A DNA stretch of 64,000 bases from Crocinitomix catalasitica ATCC 23190 (lineage in GTDB: Bacteria > Bacteroidota > Bacteroidia > Flavobacteriales_D > Crocinitomicaceae), in NCBI RefSeq assembly GCF_000621625.1, contig NZ_KK211318.1, forward strand, positions 277,907 to 341,906, read 5' to 3'. How positions within the stretch are numbered: position 1 is the first letter of the stretch; every line of letters begins with the position of its first letter. Position numbers and translations under genes: made by a program. Positions 18,391 through 29,355 of the stretch are shown in pieces. The notes under the pieces are model-generated. The model saw only the letters and a program-made list of their open reading frames with translations. It searched no databases and was not told the DNA's origin.

Positions 18391-19416
18391 TTAGTTTTGT
18401 TTCCAGTCAGTTTTCAAATAATGCATCGCAGCAATTAGCGCTAGTTTTGACGAAGTTGGATTAAAATCAAGATCAATTCTTGATTTCGAAATGTCATAAT
18501 CTTGTTTTAATCCATAAAACATATCAACATATTGTCTTTGTAATAGCGGTTCTTTTCCTGTGATTTTACTAACGAATTCCATTAGTCCTGCTGCAATATA
18601 GAGTACAAATTTAGGGACTTTACTTGGTGTTTTCAATTTTAACGCTGGAAATTCTGCTGCGGCGATTTTAACACTTTCTTGCATTGAGGTATGTTCTGGA
18701 TTGGCAAGAATATATCGTTCTGCATCTTTCCCTTTTAGCATGGCATTGTATGCACCCAAAGCAACATCTTTTACATCTATCCAATTGAGTGTAATATTGG
18801 TATCCACTGGAATTTCTCCGTCAATTATTTGCTTTACTAACTTGTTTGAATAACTTAATTTAAACGCCTCACTGCCGATCATTGCTGAAGGTAAAACGAT
18901 TACTGTTCTAATGCCATATTTCTCACCTAATTTTAATGCGAGTTTGTCTGAATCGTTCTTCGAGTTATAGTACCAATTCCTTCTGTCTTGATTATATCCA
19001 TTCTCAACTCGGGCAGGTAGTTTCGTAAAGTCTAATGAGGCAACTGAACTGACAAAAACAATGTTTTTGATTCCGCATTCACAGGCAATATCAAATACAT
19101 TTTGAGTTCCTTGTACATTATTGTCATAAATTTCTTCTTTTGGGTTTTTTGCCCACATATTGAAATTCGCTCCAACAGCGTATAAATGTGTTACGTTTTT
19201 AAAAGCTTTTCTGAGTGACGCTAATGATGTAATATCTGCGTGTACTACTTCACAATCGAGGCCTTCAAAAGGTGCTTGATTTTTAATGTTTCTGACAGAT
19301 GCTCTTACTTTATGATTTTTAGAAAGTAATAACCTAACTAAATTATTCCCGAGGTGGCCATTCGCTCCAGTCACCAATGATATTTCTTCTTGCATACTTG
19401 AATTTTGTTTGGGCAA
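18391..19416 (-). CDS. NAD(P)-dependent epimerase/dehydratase (extended SDR)
   Basis: A 341-residue Rossmann enzyme with the nucleotide loop TGANGHLGNNLVRLLL and an YNSKNDSDK segment that supplies the YxxxK catalytic pair in altered context (Tyr-Tyr-Asn-Ser-Lys). FVSSVASLDF gives the active-site Ser strand. It resembles dihydroflavonol reductase-like SDRs. The start may be 19416 or the Met at residue 8, just before the fold begins. DUF2147 follows 10 bases later. Substrate unknown. Confidence 0.9.
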   Translation of the reverse strand: MPKQNSSMQEEISLVTGANGHLGNNLVRLLLSKNHKVRASVRNIKNQAPFEGLDCEVVHADITSLASLRKAFKNVTHLYAVGANFNMWAKNPKEEIYDNNVQGTQNVFDIACECGIKNIVFVSSVASLDFTKLPARVENGYNQDRRNWYYNSKNDSDKLALKLGEKYGIRTVIVLPSAMIGSEAFKLSYSNKLVKQIIDGEIPVDTNITLNWIDVKDVALGAYNAMLKGKDAERYILANPEHTSMQESVKIAAAEFPALKLKTPSKVPKFVLYIAAGLMEFVSKITGKEPLLQRQYVDMFYGLKQDYDISKSRIDLDFNPTSSKLALIAAMHYLKTDWKQN

Positions 19417-19453
19417 ATTTCAAGTTTTTCTATCCGACGAAAAATAACATTTG

Positions 19454-20023
19454 TTAGAAAATGATTTCTTTCCGAATGCGACTGAGTGATTGTGGTTCCA
19501 TTCCCAAATAAGAAGCAATATTCTCTATTGAAACATTCAAAGCCAAATTGGGTGTTTCATTGGTGAATTTTAAATATCGTTCTTTAGCTGTTAGTGTCTG
19601 AAAATCACGAACTCTTTCCATTTTACAATTTAAATGTTCGTTTAATATTCCTTCAATTACGGCATTCCATTTACCTGAGTAATTCCTTAAAGCATCTAAA
19701 TCGGACTTGGTGATTTTTAATAATTCACAATCTGTAATCGTTTCAAAATAATCCTGAGCAGGAATTTCATTCATAAAACTCTCTATAGAAGCAAAGAAGT
19801 TCTGTTCGTCTACCAAATGTTCGACAATTATTTTTCCATTGATAATTTGATATCCCTTAACGATCCCGCTGCTTAAAAAATAAATATACTTTGCGGTTTT
19901 TCCTGCCTCCAAAAAACTGGTTTTCGCTTTAATTAACTCTGGTTTAAAAAAGCGTTCAATGATGTCCGTTTCTGCCTGGGTTAAACTGATGCGTGACGCG
20001 ATATATTGCTTGAGATTTTCCAT
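19454..20023 (-). CDS. Crp/Fnr family transcriptional regulator
   Basis: A 189-residue regulator: cyclic-nucleotide-binding-like jelly roll about 25-120 (FLEAGKTAKYIYFLSSGIVKGY) and a C-terminal winged helix about 140-189 (NIASYLGMEPQSLSRIRKEI). It is shorter than E. coli Crp and of the small Bacteroidota type. No Fe-S cysteines are visible, so FNR-like oxygen sensing is not supported. It lies 9 bases after rlmF and 37 bases before the SDR gene on the same strand. Confidence 0.93.
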   Translation of the reverse strand: MENLKQYIASRISLTQAETDIIERFFKPELIKAKTSFLEAGKTAKYIYFLSSGIVKGYQIINGKIIVEHLVDEQNFFASIESFMNEIPAQDYFETITDCELLKITKSDLDALRNYSGKWNAVIEGILNEHLNCKMERVRDFQTLTAKERYLKFTNETPNLALNVSIENIASYLGMEPQSLSRIRKEIIF

Positions 20024-20031
20024 TTATAATA

Positions 20032-21066
20032 CTACAAAAATGTTTTCCAATTGGTTTTGCTCCATTCTTTTTGCTCTTCTTTTGTGAGGAATGTCCAAGC
20101 TAGAATTCTGCTTGTTTTATTACCTGTACCCAATGGAATGGTTTTAATTTGTTTGGGTGCAACTTTTTCTAATAATTTATAAAGCCCTTTAAGGTTAGAT
20201 TCTTTTGATACTAATGTAGAAAACCAATAGCAGTTTTTAGCATATTGTTTACTCTCACTGATCATATTGTGAATGAATTTATATTCTCCTCCTTCACAAA
20301 CAAGTTCATTGTTATTTCCACCGAAATTCAATGCTGGTGTTTTAACATTTTTACCTGATAAATTCTTTACTTTTCGCCTTGTTCCTTTTTGCGCCTCCTC
20401 CAGTGAACTATGAAAGGGAGGATTGCAAATTACCAATTCGAATTTATCTGCTTTAGCAATCAAACCTTGAAAAATAGCTTTCGGATTTTTTTGAAGTCGA
20501 CAGTTTACTTTGCCTTTTAATGAAGGGTTTTTATTGACAATTTGTTGTGCTGATGAAATTGATTTTGGATCAATATCTGTTCCTGTAAAATTCCAGTCAT
20601 ATGCTGAAATACCAATGATTGGATAGATACTACTTGCACCAATGCCAATATCCAGGCAAGTGATTTTATCGCCAATAGGAATTCGCTTCGCATTGTTTTC
20701 TCCTAGTAAATCGGCTACATGATGGATATAGTCTGCTCTACCCGGAATAGGAGGACATAAATTCTCATCAGGGAATTCCCAATATTTAATGCCGTAATAA
20801 TGATTTAAAATGGCTGTATTTAATAATTTGACTGCTCGAGGATCTGAAAAATCAATTGATTCTGCTCCATATTTGTTCGGCTTGATGAATTTTTTCAATT
20901 CAGGGTTCGATTTAGTTAATGCCCCCAAATTATATTGTTCTCGGTTTTTATTTCGAGGATGAAGTCTTGTTTTTTCCTTCGGTGAATCGCTTTGTTTTTT
21001 TACTGGTTTATCAAAAGTTTTTTTTTGTTGCGATGCTGAAGGATTGACTTGTTTTTTTAAAGACAT
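20032..21066 (-). CDS. rlmF: 23S rRNA (adenine-1618-N6)-methyltransferase RlmF
   Basis: A 344-residue AdoMet enzyme that methylates A1618 of 23S rRNA. The basic N-terminus (about 1-50, Lys and Gln rich) is disordered in appearance. The motifs are CLDIGIGASSIYPIIG (AdoMet loop), FTGTDIDP and the N6-adenine signature NPPF (LVICNPPFHSSLEEA). IPGRADYIHHVADLL is a diagnostic RlmF segment. Length is slightly greater than E. coli RlmF because of the N-terminal tail. The 250 bases upstream (21067-21316) hold no gene that I can support. Confidence 0.95.
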   Translation of the reverse strand: MSLKKQVNPSASQQKKTFDKPVKKQSDSPKEKTRLHPRNKNREQYNLGALTKSNPELKKFIKPNKYGAESIDFSDPRAVKLLNTAILNHYYGIKYWEFPDENLCPPIPGRADYIHHVADLLGENNAKRIPIGDKITCLDIGIGASSIYPIIGISAYDWNFTGTDIDPKSISSAQQIVNKNPSLKGKVNCRLQKNPKAIFQGLIAKADKFELVICNPPFHSSLEEAQKGTRRKVKNLSGKNVKTPALNFGGNNNELVCEGGEYKFIHNMISESKQYAKNCYWFSTLVSKESNLKGLYKLLEKVAPKQIKTIPLGTGNKTSRILAWTFLTKEEQKEWSKTNWKTFL

Positions 21067-21316
21067 GAAGGTTCGAATTTATTATGGATTAGCAATATTG
21101 TTGCAATTTAATACCTTAATTGTGATTATCGTTTATAATCTTGAAAGGAGTCGTGCTTTTATTTCTAAAAAGAGCTTATTCTGTTATTTCGTTGAAGGCA
21201 TAATTCATTATTTTATCGGTGCTAATTTTTTGAAGTTGATTGATGTAGCTATCAAAGCTGACTTTAATCAGCTTATTTAGTCTTGCTCCTGATTACCTTT
21301 AATTCAAAATAAGGAA

Positions 21317-21826
21317 ATGAAAAAAAAAATAATTGTAGGTATTATTTCAGTACTAGTTTTGTTCTTCCTTTTCTTGGTCTGGTTCAAAGCGACTTATTCA
21401 ATGGAAATCATTGAAACGTTTGAGCAAGGGAATATTGAGAACAATACAAAAGTTTTGATTGTCAGTCAAGGGAGTGAATATAAAGGCAAGGTGGTTTCTG
21501 GTTTGCTAGCAGATGAATTATTTGAAGCCGTATATTTTAAAGTTATTGATGTAACGACTGTGGAAGGGATTAATCCGGATGAATGGGATGCTTTTGTGCT
21601 ATTGCATACTTGGGAAATATTTGAACCTCAAGAGCAAGCCGAAAAGTTCATTGCTGAAAATTATGACGCGAATAAGATGTTTGTTGTTTCTACATCTGCT
21701 TCAGGTGGAAATGCTATTGAAGGGGTAGATGGAATTACTGGAGCATCCGAACTAAATAAGGTTGATGAGGATGTCACAACAATAAAATTATGGCTAAACG
21801 AAGTGCTAACGTTGAAAAATAAATAA
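21317..21826 (+). CDS. Membrane-anchored flavodoxin-like protein
   Basis: A 169-residue protein with an N-terminal membrane anchor (IIVGIISVLVLFFLFLVWF) and a flavodoxin-like alpha/beta domain (VLIVSQGSEYKGKVVSGLLADEL, WDAFVLLHTWEIFEPQEQAEKFI, NKMFVVSTSASGG). The canonical FMN phosphate loop T/SxTGxT is absent; SQGSEYK stands in its place, so flavin binding is uncertain. The flavin reductase-like gene begins one base after its stop, which suggests a two-gene redox operon. Confidence 0.75.
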   Translation: MKKKIIVGIISVLVLFFLFLVWFKATYSMEIIETFEQGNIENNTKVLIVSQGSEYKGKVVSGLLADELFEAVYFKVIDVTTVEGINPDEWDAFVLLHTWEIFEPQEQAEKFIAENYDANKMFVVSTSASGGNAIEGVDGITGASELNKVDEDVTTIKLWLNEVLTLKNK

Positions 21827-21827
21827 T

Positions 21828-22697
21828 ATGTGGTGGTTTGAGAATGATAAAACAGATTTTGTGAATGTTAAAGTATTGGATAACTTCTACCAGACATCTT
21901 CCTTTTACCCAATGCCAGTTGTGCTGTGTACGACAAAATCTGAGAATGGATTGACAAATATTGGTTCCTATTCCTTATGTTTTCCATTCGGAATTTCTAA
22001 AAACCATTATATGATGTTAATCAGCAGAAGTACTTCTAATACTGCAGAAAACATCAGAGAACGGAAAAAAATAGCGCTAAATTTTATTCCTTATGATAAA
22101 ACGTATTTAAAAAATGCGGTAGAATTAGGTTATCCAGGCGAATCAACCGAAGATAAATTAGCAGAAAGCATCTTTACTTTAATTCCTTCAACAAGAGAAA
22201 AGGAAGGGGAGTTAGATGAATTAGAATATCCTGAAATAATCAAAGAATCTGTACAAATTTTTGAATGTACACTTGAGGAATCTGATGTTTTTAAATATGA
22301 TGGACCTGAGATCGAATCGCACTTTTTATTGCGAATTGATAAAATAATAATGCAAGAAAGATATGCGGATTACCTGAAAAAAGGAGAAGGTTTTCCAACG
22401 TTGCCAGTTGATTTTGGTTTCAGAGACAGCAAACAATTTTGGTTCAGTAAACATTCTCATCCTTATTCAGAACCCATTCCTAAAGCTAAAGGCGTAGATA
22501 CAGATGCTGTAAAATACCAAGTCGAGCGGATGGAAACCAATATAAAATGGCATCCTGATTCTTATAAACAGTTGGCGAAAGTGCCACGTGTTTTTTTAAA
22601 AATGATTCTTACCAAAATTAACGAGGCTGCAATAGAGGAAGGTGTAGATATTGTCACGCCAGAATTCTTGGCAAAAGTGCAGGAGAAGAGAAGGTAA
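21828..22697 (+). CDS. Flavin reductase-like protein (split barrel)
   Basis: A 289-residue protein with the FMN-binding split-barrel pattern of the flavin reductase domain: FYPMPVVLCTTKSENGLTNIGSYSL, MMLISRSTSNTAENI and FECTLEESDV. The final third (about 200-289) is an extension not in the smallest family members. The start is one base after the flavodoxin-like gene, so translation is probably coupled. It likely binds FMN and may reduce flavin or an unknown substrate. Confidence 0.87.
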   Translation: MWWFENDKTDFVNVKVLDNFYQTSSFYPMPVVLCTTKSENGLTNIGSYSLCFPFGISKNHYMMLISRSTSNTAENIRERKKIALNFIPYDKTYLKNAVELGYPGESTEDKLAESIFTLIPSTREKEGELDELEYPEIIKESVQIFECTLEESDVFKYDGPEIESHFLLRIDKIIMQERYADYLKKGEGFPTLPVDFGFRDSKQFWFSKHSHPYSEPIPKAKGVDTDAVKYQVERMETNIKWHPDSYKQLAKVPRVFLKMILTKINEAAIEEGVDIVTPEFLAKVQEKRR

Positions 22698-22726
22698 TCC
22701 AAAAATGTGCTGGAAGGCCATGTCTA

Positions 22727-24307
22727 TTAATACTTGACGATCTTTTCTGTAAATATTTCGTTCGATGTTTCTGCTTCAATGATATAATTTCCTGCCGGAT
22801 AGGAGGAGAGGTCGACTTGCATGATCTTTGTGCCTTTGGTATTCTCTTTTACTAAAATCAAAGTGCCTTTGGTATCGAAAATATGGATTTTATTGAGTTG
22901 TTCACAACCTATATTTATGATGCTGTTGGTAGGATTGGGATAAACTACAATTTTTGGAATTTGATCCGAAGCAATTTTTTGAACGGATAAAACAGTGCCA
23001 TCTGTCCGCATACTTTGGAACCAAATATTTAATCTTCCATCTCTTGTATCTCCCCAGGTTGCATTAATGGTGTCATTTTGAATTTTGATGCACATAAAGT
23101 CATTTCCAGCACTTGCTAGAATCGTGTCATATACCACAGAGGTATTCGTGATTTGAAAATTAGGAGAAAATGCTAAAGCGTCTTTATCTCTAAAAGCAGC
23201 CCATATTTCTGAAGATGTTTCATAAGTCCCACTTCTACCATTACGTCTATCTCTCCAACTAACGATTAAATCACCATCCTCATCAAAATCAGCCCATAAT
23301 AAGTCTTGCATTTTATCATTCCCTAAAGGGTCGTCATTTATCCTTACTGCAGCTGTCCAGTTTTCTCCTTCATCATAGCTCTCTGTTAAGTATATATCTA
23401 AGTCACCACTAGTGGCACTAAGGTAAAGGAAAGCAAGGTGCATGGGGTCTGAAGGATCAGAGCGTAAAAGACTCGCCTTTTTAGCGGAAGGATAATCTGA
23501 AAGATTTGTAGGATCCGTATGTGTAATAATTTTCTGATGACTGAAATCTGCTCCAGCAGTGGTTGATTTAGCTAAAAATACTTGCGCATAAGGACTTTGC
23601 GTAATGACATATGAAGGGTAAGAACCATAAAAATCACCATTGCTATTTAATGTAGGCGAACAAAGTGGTAAAGGGTTGATACTACCGGCATACCAATCTT
23701 CAGTGTCAAGATAGGTTGTTGTAAAAGTACTGCCTCCATCATTAGAGACCGATAAATAAGGACGAAAAGGAGGATTGTCCCTGTTCAAATTCATAGAAGA
23801 TATATATATCGTTCCATCATATATTCCGCCTGATTTATCTATTTCAATCCAAGGACGATCTATTGGCCATTTAGAACCGTCATAACTCGTGGTTATTACT
23901 TCGGATGGCAATCCCCAACTCAAACCTCCATCAGTCGATTTACTCACATAAACTCCTCCAGTAACCGGTGGTTCTGTTCCTGTAAAGTCAATAAAACAAA
24001 CAAAAACATCTCCAGCTGCATTAAAACTAATGGAAGGATCGGCTGAAGTATAACCTTCTTCAACATGCACAACAGTAGAGGCTTCACTCCACGTTAAACC
24101 ACCATCAAAGCTGGCTTTTAACTTAATTTTAAATTGATCCGTAAAATCAATCCAACTCATCCAACCCACAATTAAATGCTGTGTATTGTTCGGATTAATC
24201 GATAAATAAGGTTCCCCATCAAATACGAACCCGCGCGATAAGTTTTGATTTTGACTATAAGTGAAAACGCATGTGCAAAAGCACGCGAAAAATAGAAAAA
24301 CTTTCAT
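22727..24307 (-). CDS. Secreted sialidase-like beta-propeller with T9SS sorting tail
   Basis: A 526-residue exported protein. After the signal peptide (ending TYSQ) there are BNR/Asp-box-like repeats (SFDGGLTWSEAS, STDGGLSWG, SNDGGSTF, SYDEGENWTAAV), the mark of a sialidase-type propeller, about 25-430. The last 75 residues are a type A sorting domain (VYPNPTNSIINIG to IVKY). The arginine triad of true sialidases is not evident, so enzyme activity is uncertain; it may be a surface-exposed binding protein. Confidence 0.9.
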   Translation of the reverse strand: MKVFLFFACFCTCVFTYSQNQNLSRGFVFDGEPYLSINPNNTQHLIVGWMSWIDFTDQFKIKLKASFDGGLTWSEASTVVHVEEGYTSADPSISFNAAGDVFVCFIDFTGTEPPVTGGVYVSKSTDGGLSWGLPSEVITTSYDGSKWPIDRPWIEIDKSGGIYDGTIYISSMNLNRDNPPFRPYLSVSNDGGSTFTTTYLDTEDWYAGSINPLPLCSPTLNSNGDFYGSYPSYVITQSPYAQVFLAKSTTAGADFSHQKIITHTDPTNLSDYPSAKKASLLRSDPSDPMHLAFLYLSATSGDLDIYLTESYDEGENWTAAVRINDDPLGNDKMQDLLWADFDEDGDLIVSWRDRRNGRSGTYETSSEIWAAFRDKDALAFSPNFQITNTSVVYDTILASAGNDFMCIKIQNDTINATWGDTRDGRLNIWFQSMRTDGTVLSVQKIASDQIPKIVVYPNPTNSIINIGCEQLNKIHIFDTKGTLILVKENTKGTKIMQVDLSSYPAGNYIIEAETSNEIFTEKIVKY

Positions 24308-24480
24308 GGGGAGCTCGATTGAAATTGAATAGACATAAGTTGGATTATGAATATAAAAATAATAATTATCTTGGATAAGATGCTCATATTGGGATTAATA
24401 TTAGAGGTGTGAAAGGCTTCACGTAATAAAATTTAAACGAACACTTAGTCCGTCAAAACATATTTCACTAATTTCACGAC

Positions 24481-27400
24481 ATGACCTCAAAAACACCTCC
24501 AGAAATCGTTATAAAAGGAGCCAGAACTAATAATCTGAAGAATATTTCATTACGTATTCCGCACAATAAAATGATTGTGGTTACAGGGATCTCAGGTTCT
24601 GGTAAATCGAGTCTAGTTTTTGAAATTATCGCTAAAGAGGGGCAACGGAGATATTTTGAAACACTTCCTTCTTTTGCACGACAGTTTATGGGGAAGTTAA
24701 ACCGACCGGATGTTGATGAAATTGAAGGACTTTCTCCCGTTATTGCTATCGGTCAACAAACTTCCGGAGCACATGCGCGATCTACCGTTGGAACGATGAC
24801 CGATATCTATGATTTTTTGCGATTATTATTTGCAAGAACAGGAACAACGACGAATGATATTGCACTATCACGTGCATTATTTTCATTCAATTCTGAAGTC
24901 GGGAAATGTAAACAATGTAATGGGATAGGTAAGGCCGAACAAATAGATATTAATAGACTTGTTCATGCACCTGAAAAATCGATTCGTGACGGTGCATTGG
25001 CGCCAACTTTACCGAATGGATATATCATGTACTCGCAAGTAACAATTGATGTGTTAAATGAAGTTTGTGAAGCTGAAGGTTTTAACGTAGACATTCCATG
25101 GAATGATTTAACTGCCGAACAACAAGCGATAGTTTTATATGGCAGTGAGAAAATAAAAGTTCCCTTTGGCAAACATAGTCTCGAATCGAGATTGAAGTGG
25201 ACAGGGATAAAAGCTAAACCCCGTGAGGAAGGTTTTTATAAAGGAATGATTCCGATCATGTCTGACATTCTTCTCAGGGATAGAAATCCAAACATTCTAA
25301 AATATGTGCATGCGATTACATGTAAGTCATGCGAAGGAACTAGGTTGAATACAGACGCTTTAAGTGTCATTGTTCATGGTCAATCAATCGCCGCGGTTAC
25401 AACCATGGAGTTAAATGAATTAAGAACATGGATTCAGTCGAATGAATGGAGTACAGTTGCACAAGAAATTGTAAATAAAATATTAGCGCAAGTCGAATTG
25501 TTGGAGGATTTAGGATTGGGGCATTTGACTTTAAATAGAGGAGCAAAATCACTACGCGCAAGTGAAATTCAAAGAATTCGTGTAGCCAATCAAATCTTAG
25601 TTCCTTTAAGTGATGTCTTGTATGTTTTTGACGAACCTTCAATTGGTTTGCATCCAGAAGAAAATAAACGATTGATTTATCATTTTAAAGAATTGGTAAA
25701 AAAAGGGAATACAGTGATTGTTGTTGAACATGATCTTGATACCATAAATACAGCTGATCATATCATTGAAATTGGTCCAAAAGCAGGAGTAAATGGTGGG
25801 GAACTTATTTTTAATGGTTCGCTGCTTGCGTTTTCAAAAGCTGAAGAATTAAGAGAGATCAGTCCAACCTATCGGGCATTACATCAAAAAGAGGTTAAAT
25901 CGAAAGAAATCGAGCATTACCCAAATAAAGCGATTCGTTTGAATGGATGCCACGAAAGAAATCTAAAAAATATTGATGTAGACTTCCAGCTTGGAAAACT
26001 TAATATCGTAAGTGGCAAATCCGGTGTTGGCAAATCGAGTCTGGTTAAAGGAACCTTATTGAAAGTTATAGAAAACCATTTGGGAATAAGTAATGAGATG
26101 CCAGCAAAGCTAAGTAGCGCAGAAAATATTGATGCAATCAATAAACTCATTTTTATTGATCATTCGCCTATTGGAAAAACACCACGAAGCAATCCTGCGA
26201 CTTATTTAGGTATTTCAGACTATATCCGTGACTTGTTTGCCGGTCTACCTGATTCAAAATCAAAAGGATTTACCAAGTCTCGCTTTTCATTCAATAATAA
26301 AGGAGGACGATGCGAAAACTGTCAAGGTGCAGGTAAAACGCAAATTGGAATGCACTTTTTGGGGAATATAGATTTGGTATGCGGAACCTGTAATGGAGAT
26401 CGTTTTAATAAAGACACCCTTAAGGTAAAATACAATGGCCTGTCCATTGCAGCATGCTATAAATTATCAGTGAATGAAGCGGTTACTTTTTTTGCAGATC
26501 AGAAGAAAATTTTAGCAGGACTTAAAATATTACAAGAAATTGGACTTGGATATTTAACACTCGGCCAATCCTCAACAACATTATCTGGAGGGGAAGCTCA
26601 ACGAATTAAAATTGCGAATCAATTACAGAAAAAGGATACAGGTGATACCTTGTACGTAGTTATTGAGCCGAGTATAGGTCTCCACCACGATGATATCTCC
26701 TCTTTACTTCAACTGTTTGATAGGATTAAACAAAAAGGGAATACCATTGTTTGTATCGAACAAGACGAGGTGATTCTAGGTTGTAGTGATTGGCATATCG
26801 AATTGGGTCCAGAAAGTGGTAAAAATGGAGGAACGATTCTTTATCAAGGGATACCATTAGAAAATCAAACAAGTAAAACCATTAAAAAAGTAGAGAAAGA
26901 TGCCAATTCGCATATCCACAATGAAATTATATTGAATGGTGTTACCACACATGGATTGAAGAATATTGATGTTCGAATTCCTAAAAATCAATTGACTGTA
27001 GTCACAGGAATCTCAGGCAGTGGAAAATCTTCATTGGTGTATGATACCTTATTTGCCGAAACAAATGCAAGATTTACAGAATCCTTGTCGACTTATAATA
27101 GAAGCTTTTTACAAGAAAATAGCGAAGCCAAAATCGCATCATTTTCTGGATTAGGACCAGCAATAGGGATCAATAGAAAAGGAGGAGCAACATCAAAACG
27201 TTCAACAGTGGGAACATTGTCGGGGACTTTCGAAGCTTTTAGATTATTGTATTCGAGAATAGCACAACACGAAGGAGAGGTATTTACAGCCCAACATTTT
27301 TCGTTTAATCACCATTTGGGGGCTTGTCCTGTTTGTGAAGGTCTCGGTTTTCAGCTTAAATGCGATCCTGAAGAACTAATCGTCTCACCAGAGAAGTCAG

Positions 27401-29247
27401 TCTTTGAAGGTGCTATTTCTAAGAATAAAATAATTGGTTATTATGCAGATATGAATGGACAATTCATGGCAACATTAAAAGAGGTGGCAAAACAGAAAGG
27501 CTGGAATATTGAACGCCCATGGAAGGACTTAGATCCAGAAATGCAGCAAGTTATCTTGTATGGTACTGGTGAAAATATTTACGATGTTACTTGGGAATAT
27601 ACAACAAAAACTAGAATAGGAACCCAGGCGTTGAAAGTGAAATGGCTCGGCTTTTGTAATTATATCGATGACGAATACCAAAGAACATTACACAATAAAA
27701 ACACCAAAGCAATAGCTGAATTATTACACGAAGTAGCCTGTCCGACTTGCCATGGAAGTCGACTAAAACCAGCATTATTAAAAATAAAGTTCTTGGGTAA
27801 GCATATTCACGAATTGTCTCAATTAGATATTAGCACTTGTTTAGAATTGCTTGAAGATGTAAATAATAATGGAGATGAGGTTATCGCTGCCTTGAGTAAA
27901 GTTGTTTTACCAGGTATAATAAAATCGTTAAAGACAATGCGTGATCTCGGTTTAGGTTATTTAAATTTAGATAGAGCGGTGCGAACATTATCAGGCGGAG
28001 AAAGACAAAGAGTTACATTGGCTGGTCAATTGTCAACACATCTTTTCGGCGTCACTTATGTATTAGATGAACCAACAATCGGGCTAGATATAGGTCAAGT
28101 TAAGGTTTTATCAGCTGCATTAAAAGGTATTGTAGCCAATGGAAATACGGTAGTTGTTGTTGAACATGATCCTACTTTTATTCGAATGGCAGATTATTTA
28201 ATAGAGATGGGACCAGGAGCTGGTAACGAAGGGGGAGAAGTTATTTACCAAGGGCAGGTTGAAGAGGTTGATAAAATGAAGACATCCGTCACCTATAAGC
28301 TGTTAAACGAGCAAGATGAAAAATTAGAAAAAACTCAAAATAAACAAGGGACAGCCTTCAATGTAATGGGCGCTGATGCGAATAATCTAAAAGATATTGA
28401 TGTAGTTTTTTATACCCATCAAATTACTGCCATTACAGGTGTGTCGGGTAGCGGTAAGTCGACTTTAATGAAAGATGTTTTATACCGATCATGGCAAAAG
28501 AAACGTCCCGTTGGTTGTGTTTCAATCAATGGTTTGGATCAATTTGAAGCTGTTTTACTCATTGATCAAGAAGCGCTAGCCGAAACTAGATTAAGTTCGC
28601 CAGTAACCTACACGGGGATTATCGAACAATTAAAAACTTTATTTTCAAAAACAGTTCAAGCACAAGAGATAGGGTTGAAGAGAGCTGATTTTTCTTATCA
28701 AAGTAAAAACGGAAAGTGCGCTACCTGTAACGGTCATGGAAAAATTAAAACAAGTATGGACTTCATGAGTGATATTTGGTTGAAGTGTGATGCTTGCAAA
28801 GGAATGCGTTATAATGATACCATTTTGGCTTGTATGTTGAATGGACGATCGATTGGTGATGTTCTAGCAATGACTGTAAATGAAGGAATAACATTCTTTC
28901 AAACCGGTATTATTGTTGATAATTTAAAGGTACTGCAAGGTGTAGGAGTCGGTCATCTACTTTTAGGACAAGCGGGTAATACTTTGTCTGGTGGAGAAGC
29001 ACAACGATTAAAATTAGCAACAGCGCTGCTTGCAAAAAGAAAAGGAGAAACGTTGTATCTTTTTGATGAACCAAGTACAGGTCTGCATTATTTTGATGTT
29101 TTAAAGCTCATTGATGTTTTTCAAGCTATAGTTGATCGCGGGGATACAGTCATATTTATTGAACACAATAGTACATTGGTTGATGCTGCAAATGCTGAGA
29201 TAAGACTTGGACCTGGGAGTGGTGAAAAAGGTGGGGTATTATTATAA
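24481..29247 (+). CDS. Tandem double UvrA-like protein with four ABC modules
   Basis: A 1588-residue protein equal to two UvrA lengths in one chain (UvrA is about 940). Walker A loops lie near residues 36, 512, 842 and 1320. Each module has its CxxC zinc pairs (CKQC/CKSC, CENC/CGTC, CPVC/CPTC, CATC/CDAC). Module 1 has a broken signature (LRASEIQRI instead of LSGGE) but keeps FDEPS and the EHD histidine. Module 2 keeps LSGGEAQ but has VIEPS for the Walker B Asp and IEQD for the His loop. Modules 3 and 4 have all motifs. It is probably an ATP-dependent DNA-binding protein of the UvrA superfamily. Stand-alone, with no uvrB near, it may act in damage recognition or drug tolerance. Confidence 0.93.
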   Translation: MTSKTPPEIVIKGARTNNLKNISLRIPHNKMIVVTGISGSGKSSLVFEIIAKEGQRRYFETLPSFARQFMGKLNRPDVDEIEGLSPVIAIGQQTSGAHARSTVGTMTDIYDFLRLLFARTGTTTNDIALSRALFSFNSEVGKCKQCNGIGKAEQIDINRLVHAPEKSIRDGALAPTLPNGYIMYSQVTIDVLNEVCEAEGFNVDIPWNDLTAEQQAIVLYGSEKIKVPFGKHSLESRLKWTGIKAKPREEGFYKGMIPIMSDILLRDRNPNILKYVHAITCKSCEGTRLNTDALSVIVHGQSIAAVTTMELNELRTWIQSNEWSTVAQEIVNKILAQVELLEDLGLGHLTLNRGAKSLRASEIQRIRVANQILVPLSDVLYVFDEPSIGLHPEENKRLIYHFKELVKKGNTVIVVEHDLDTINTADHIIEIGPKAGVNGGELIFNGSLLAFSKAEELREISPTYRALHQKEVKSKEIEHYPNKAIRLNGCHERNLKNIDVDFQLGKLNIVSGKSGVGKSSLVKGTLLKVIENHLGISNEMPAKLSSAENIDAINKLIFIDHSPIGKTPRSNPATYLGISDYIRDLFAGLPDSKSKGFTKSRFSFNNKGGRCENCQGAGKTQIGMHFLGNIDLVCGTCNGDRFNKDTLKVKYNGLSIAACYKLSVNEAVTFFADQKKILAGLKILQEIGLGYLTLGQSSTTLSGGEAQRIKIANQLQKKDTGDTLYVVIEPSIGLHHDDISSLLQLFDRIKQKGNTIVCIEQDEVILGCSDWHIELGPESGKNGGTILYQGIPLENQTSKTIKKVEKDANSHIHNEIILNGVTTHGLKNIDVRIPKNQLTVVTGISGSGKSSLVYDTLFAETNARFTESLSTYNRSFLQENSEAKIASFSGLGPAIGINRKGGATSKRSTVGTLSGTFEAFRLLYSRIAQHEGEVFTAQHFSFNHHLGACPVCEGLGFQLKCDPEELIVSPEKSVFEGAISKNKIIGYYADMNGQFMATLKEVAKQKGWNIERPWKDLDPEMQQVILYGTGENIYDVTWEYTTKTRIGTQALKVKWLGFCNYIDDEYQRTLHNKNTKAIAELLHEVACPTCHGSRLKPALLKIKFLGKHIHELSQLDISTCLELLEDVNNNGDEVIAALSKVVLPGIIKSLKTMRDLGLGYLNLDRAVRTLSGGERQRVTLAGQLSTHLFGVTYVLDEPTIGLDIGQVKVLSAALKGIVANGNTVVVVEHDPTFIRMADYLIEMGPGAGNEGGEVIYQGQVEEVDKMKTSVTYKLLNEQDEKLEKTQNKQGTAFNVMGADANNLKDIDVVFYTHQITAITGVSGSGKSTLMKDVLYRSWQKKRPVGCVSINGLDQFEAVLLIDQEALAETRLSSPVTYTGIIEQLKTLFSKTVQAQEIGLKRADFSYQSKNGKCATCNGHGKIKTSMDFMSDIWLKCDACKGMRYNDTILACMLNGRSIGDVLAMTVNEGITFFQTGIIVDNLKVLQGVGVGHLLLGQAGNTLSGGEAQRLKLATALLAKRKGETLYLFDEPSTGLHYFDVLKLIDVFQAIVDRGDTVIFIEHNSTLVDAANAEIRLGPGSGEKGGVLL

Positions 29248-29299
29248 ACCTGCGTGCATTTATTTCAATCGAACTCAAGTTATCATCTATTTCAAATAA

Positions 29300-29338
29300 A
29301 AAGAACCCACTCAAAGATTATCTGAGTAGGTTCTTCCT
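29300..29338. terminator. Bidirectional intrinsic terminator
   Basis: A-rich start, then AGAACCxACTCA paired with TGAGTxGGTTCT around an 8-base loop, then T-rich sequence. It lies between the convergent double-UvrA and lipoprotein genes and can serve both. Confidence 0.85.
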
Positions 29339-29355
29339 TTAAATTGTTTAATTAT

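Noticed and set aside
21044-21280. 78-residue plus-strand frame before the flavodoxin-like gene
   Set aside because: It overlaps the rlmF start, is not preceded by a usable start context and has no motif.
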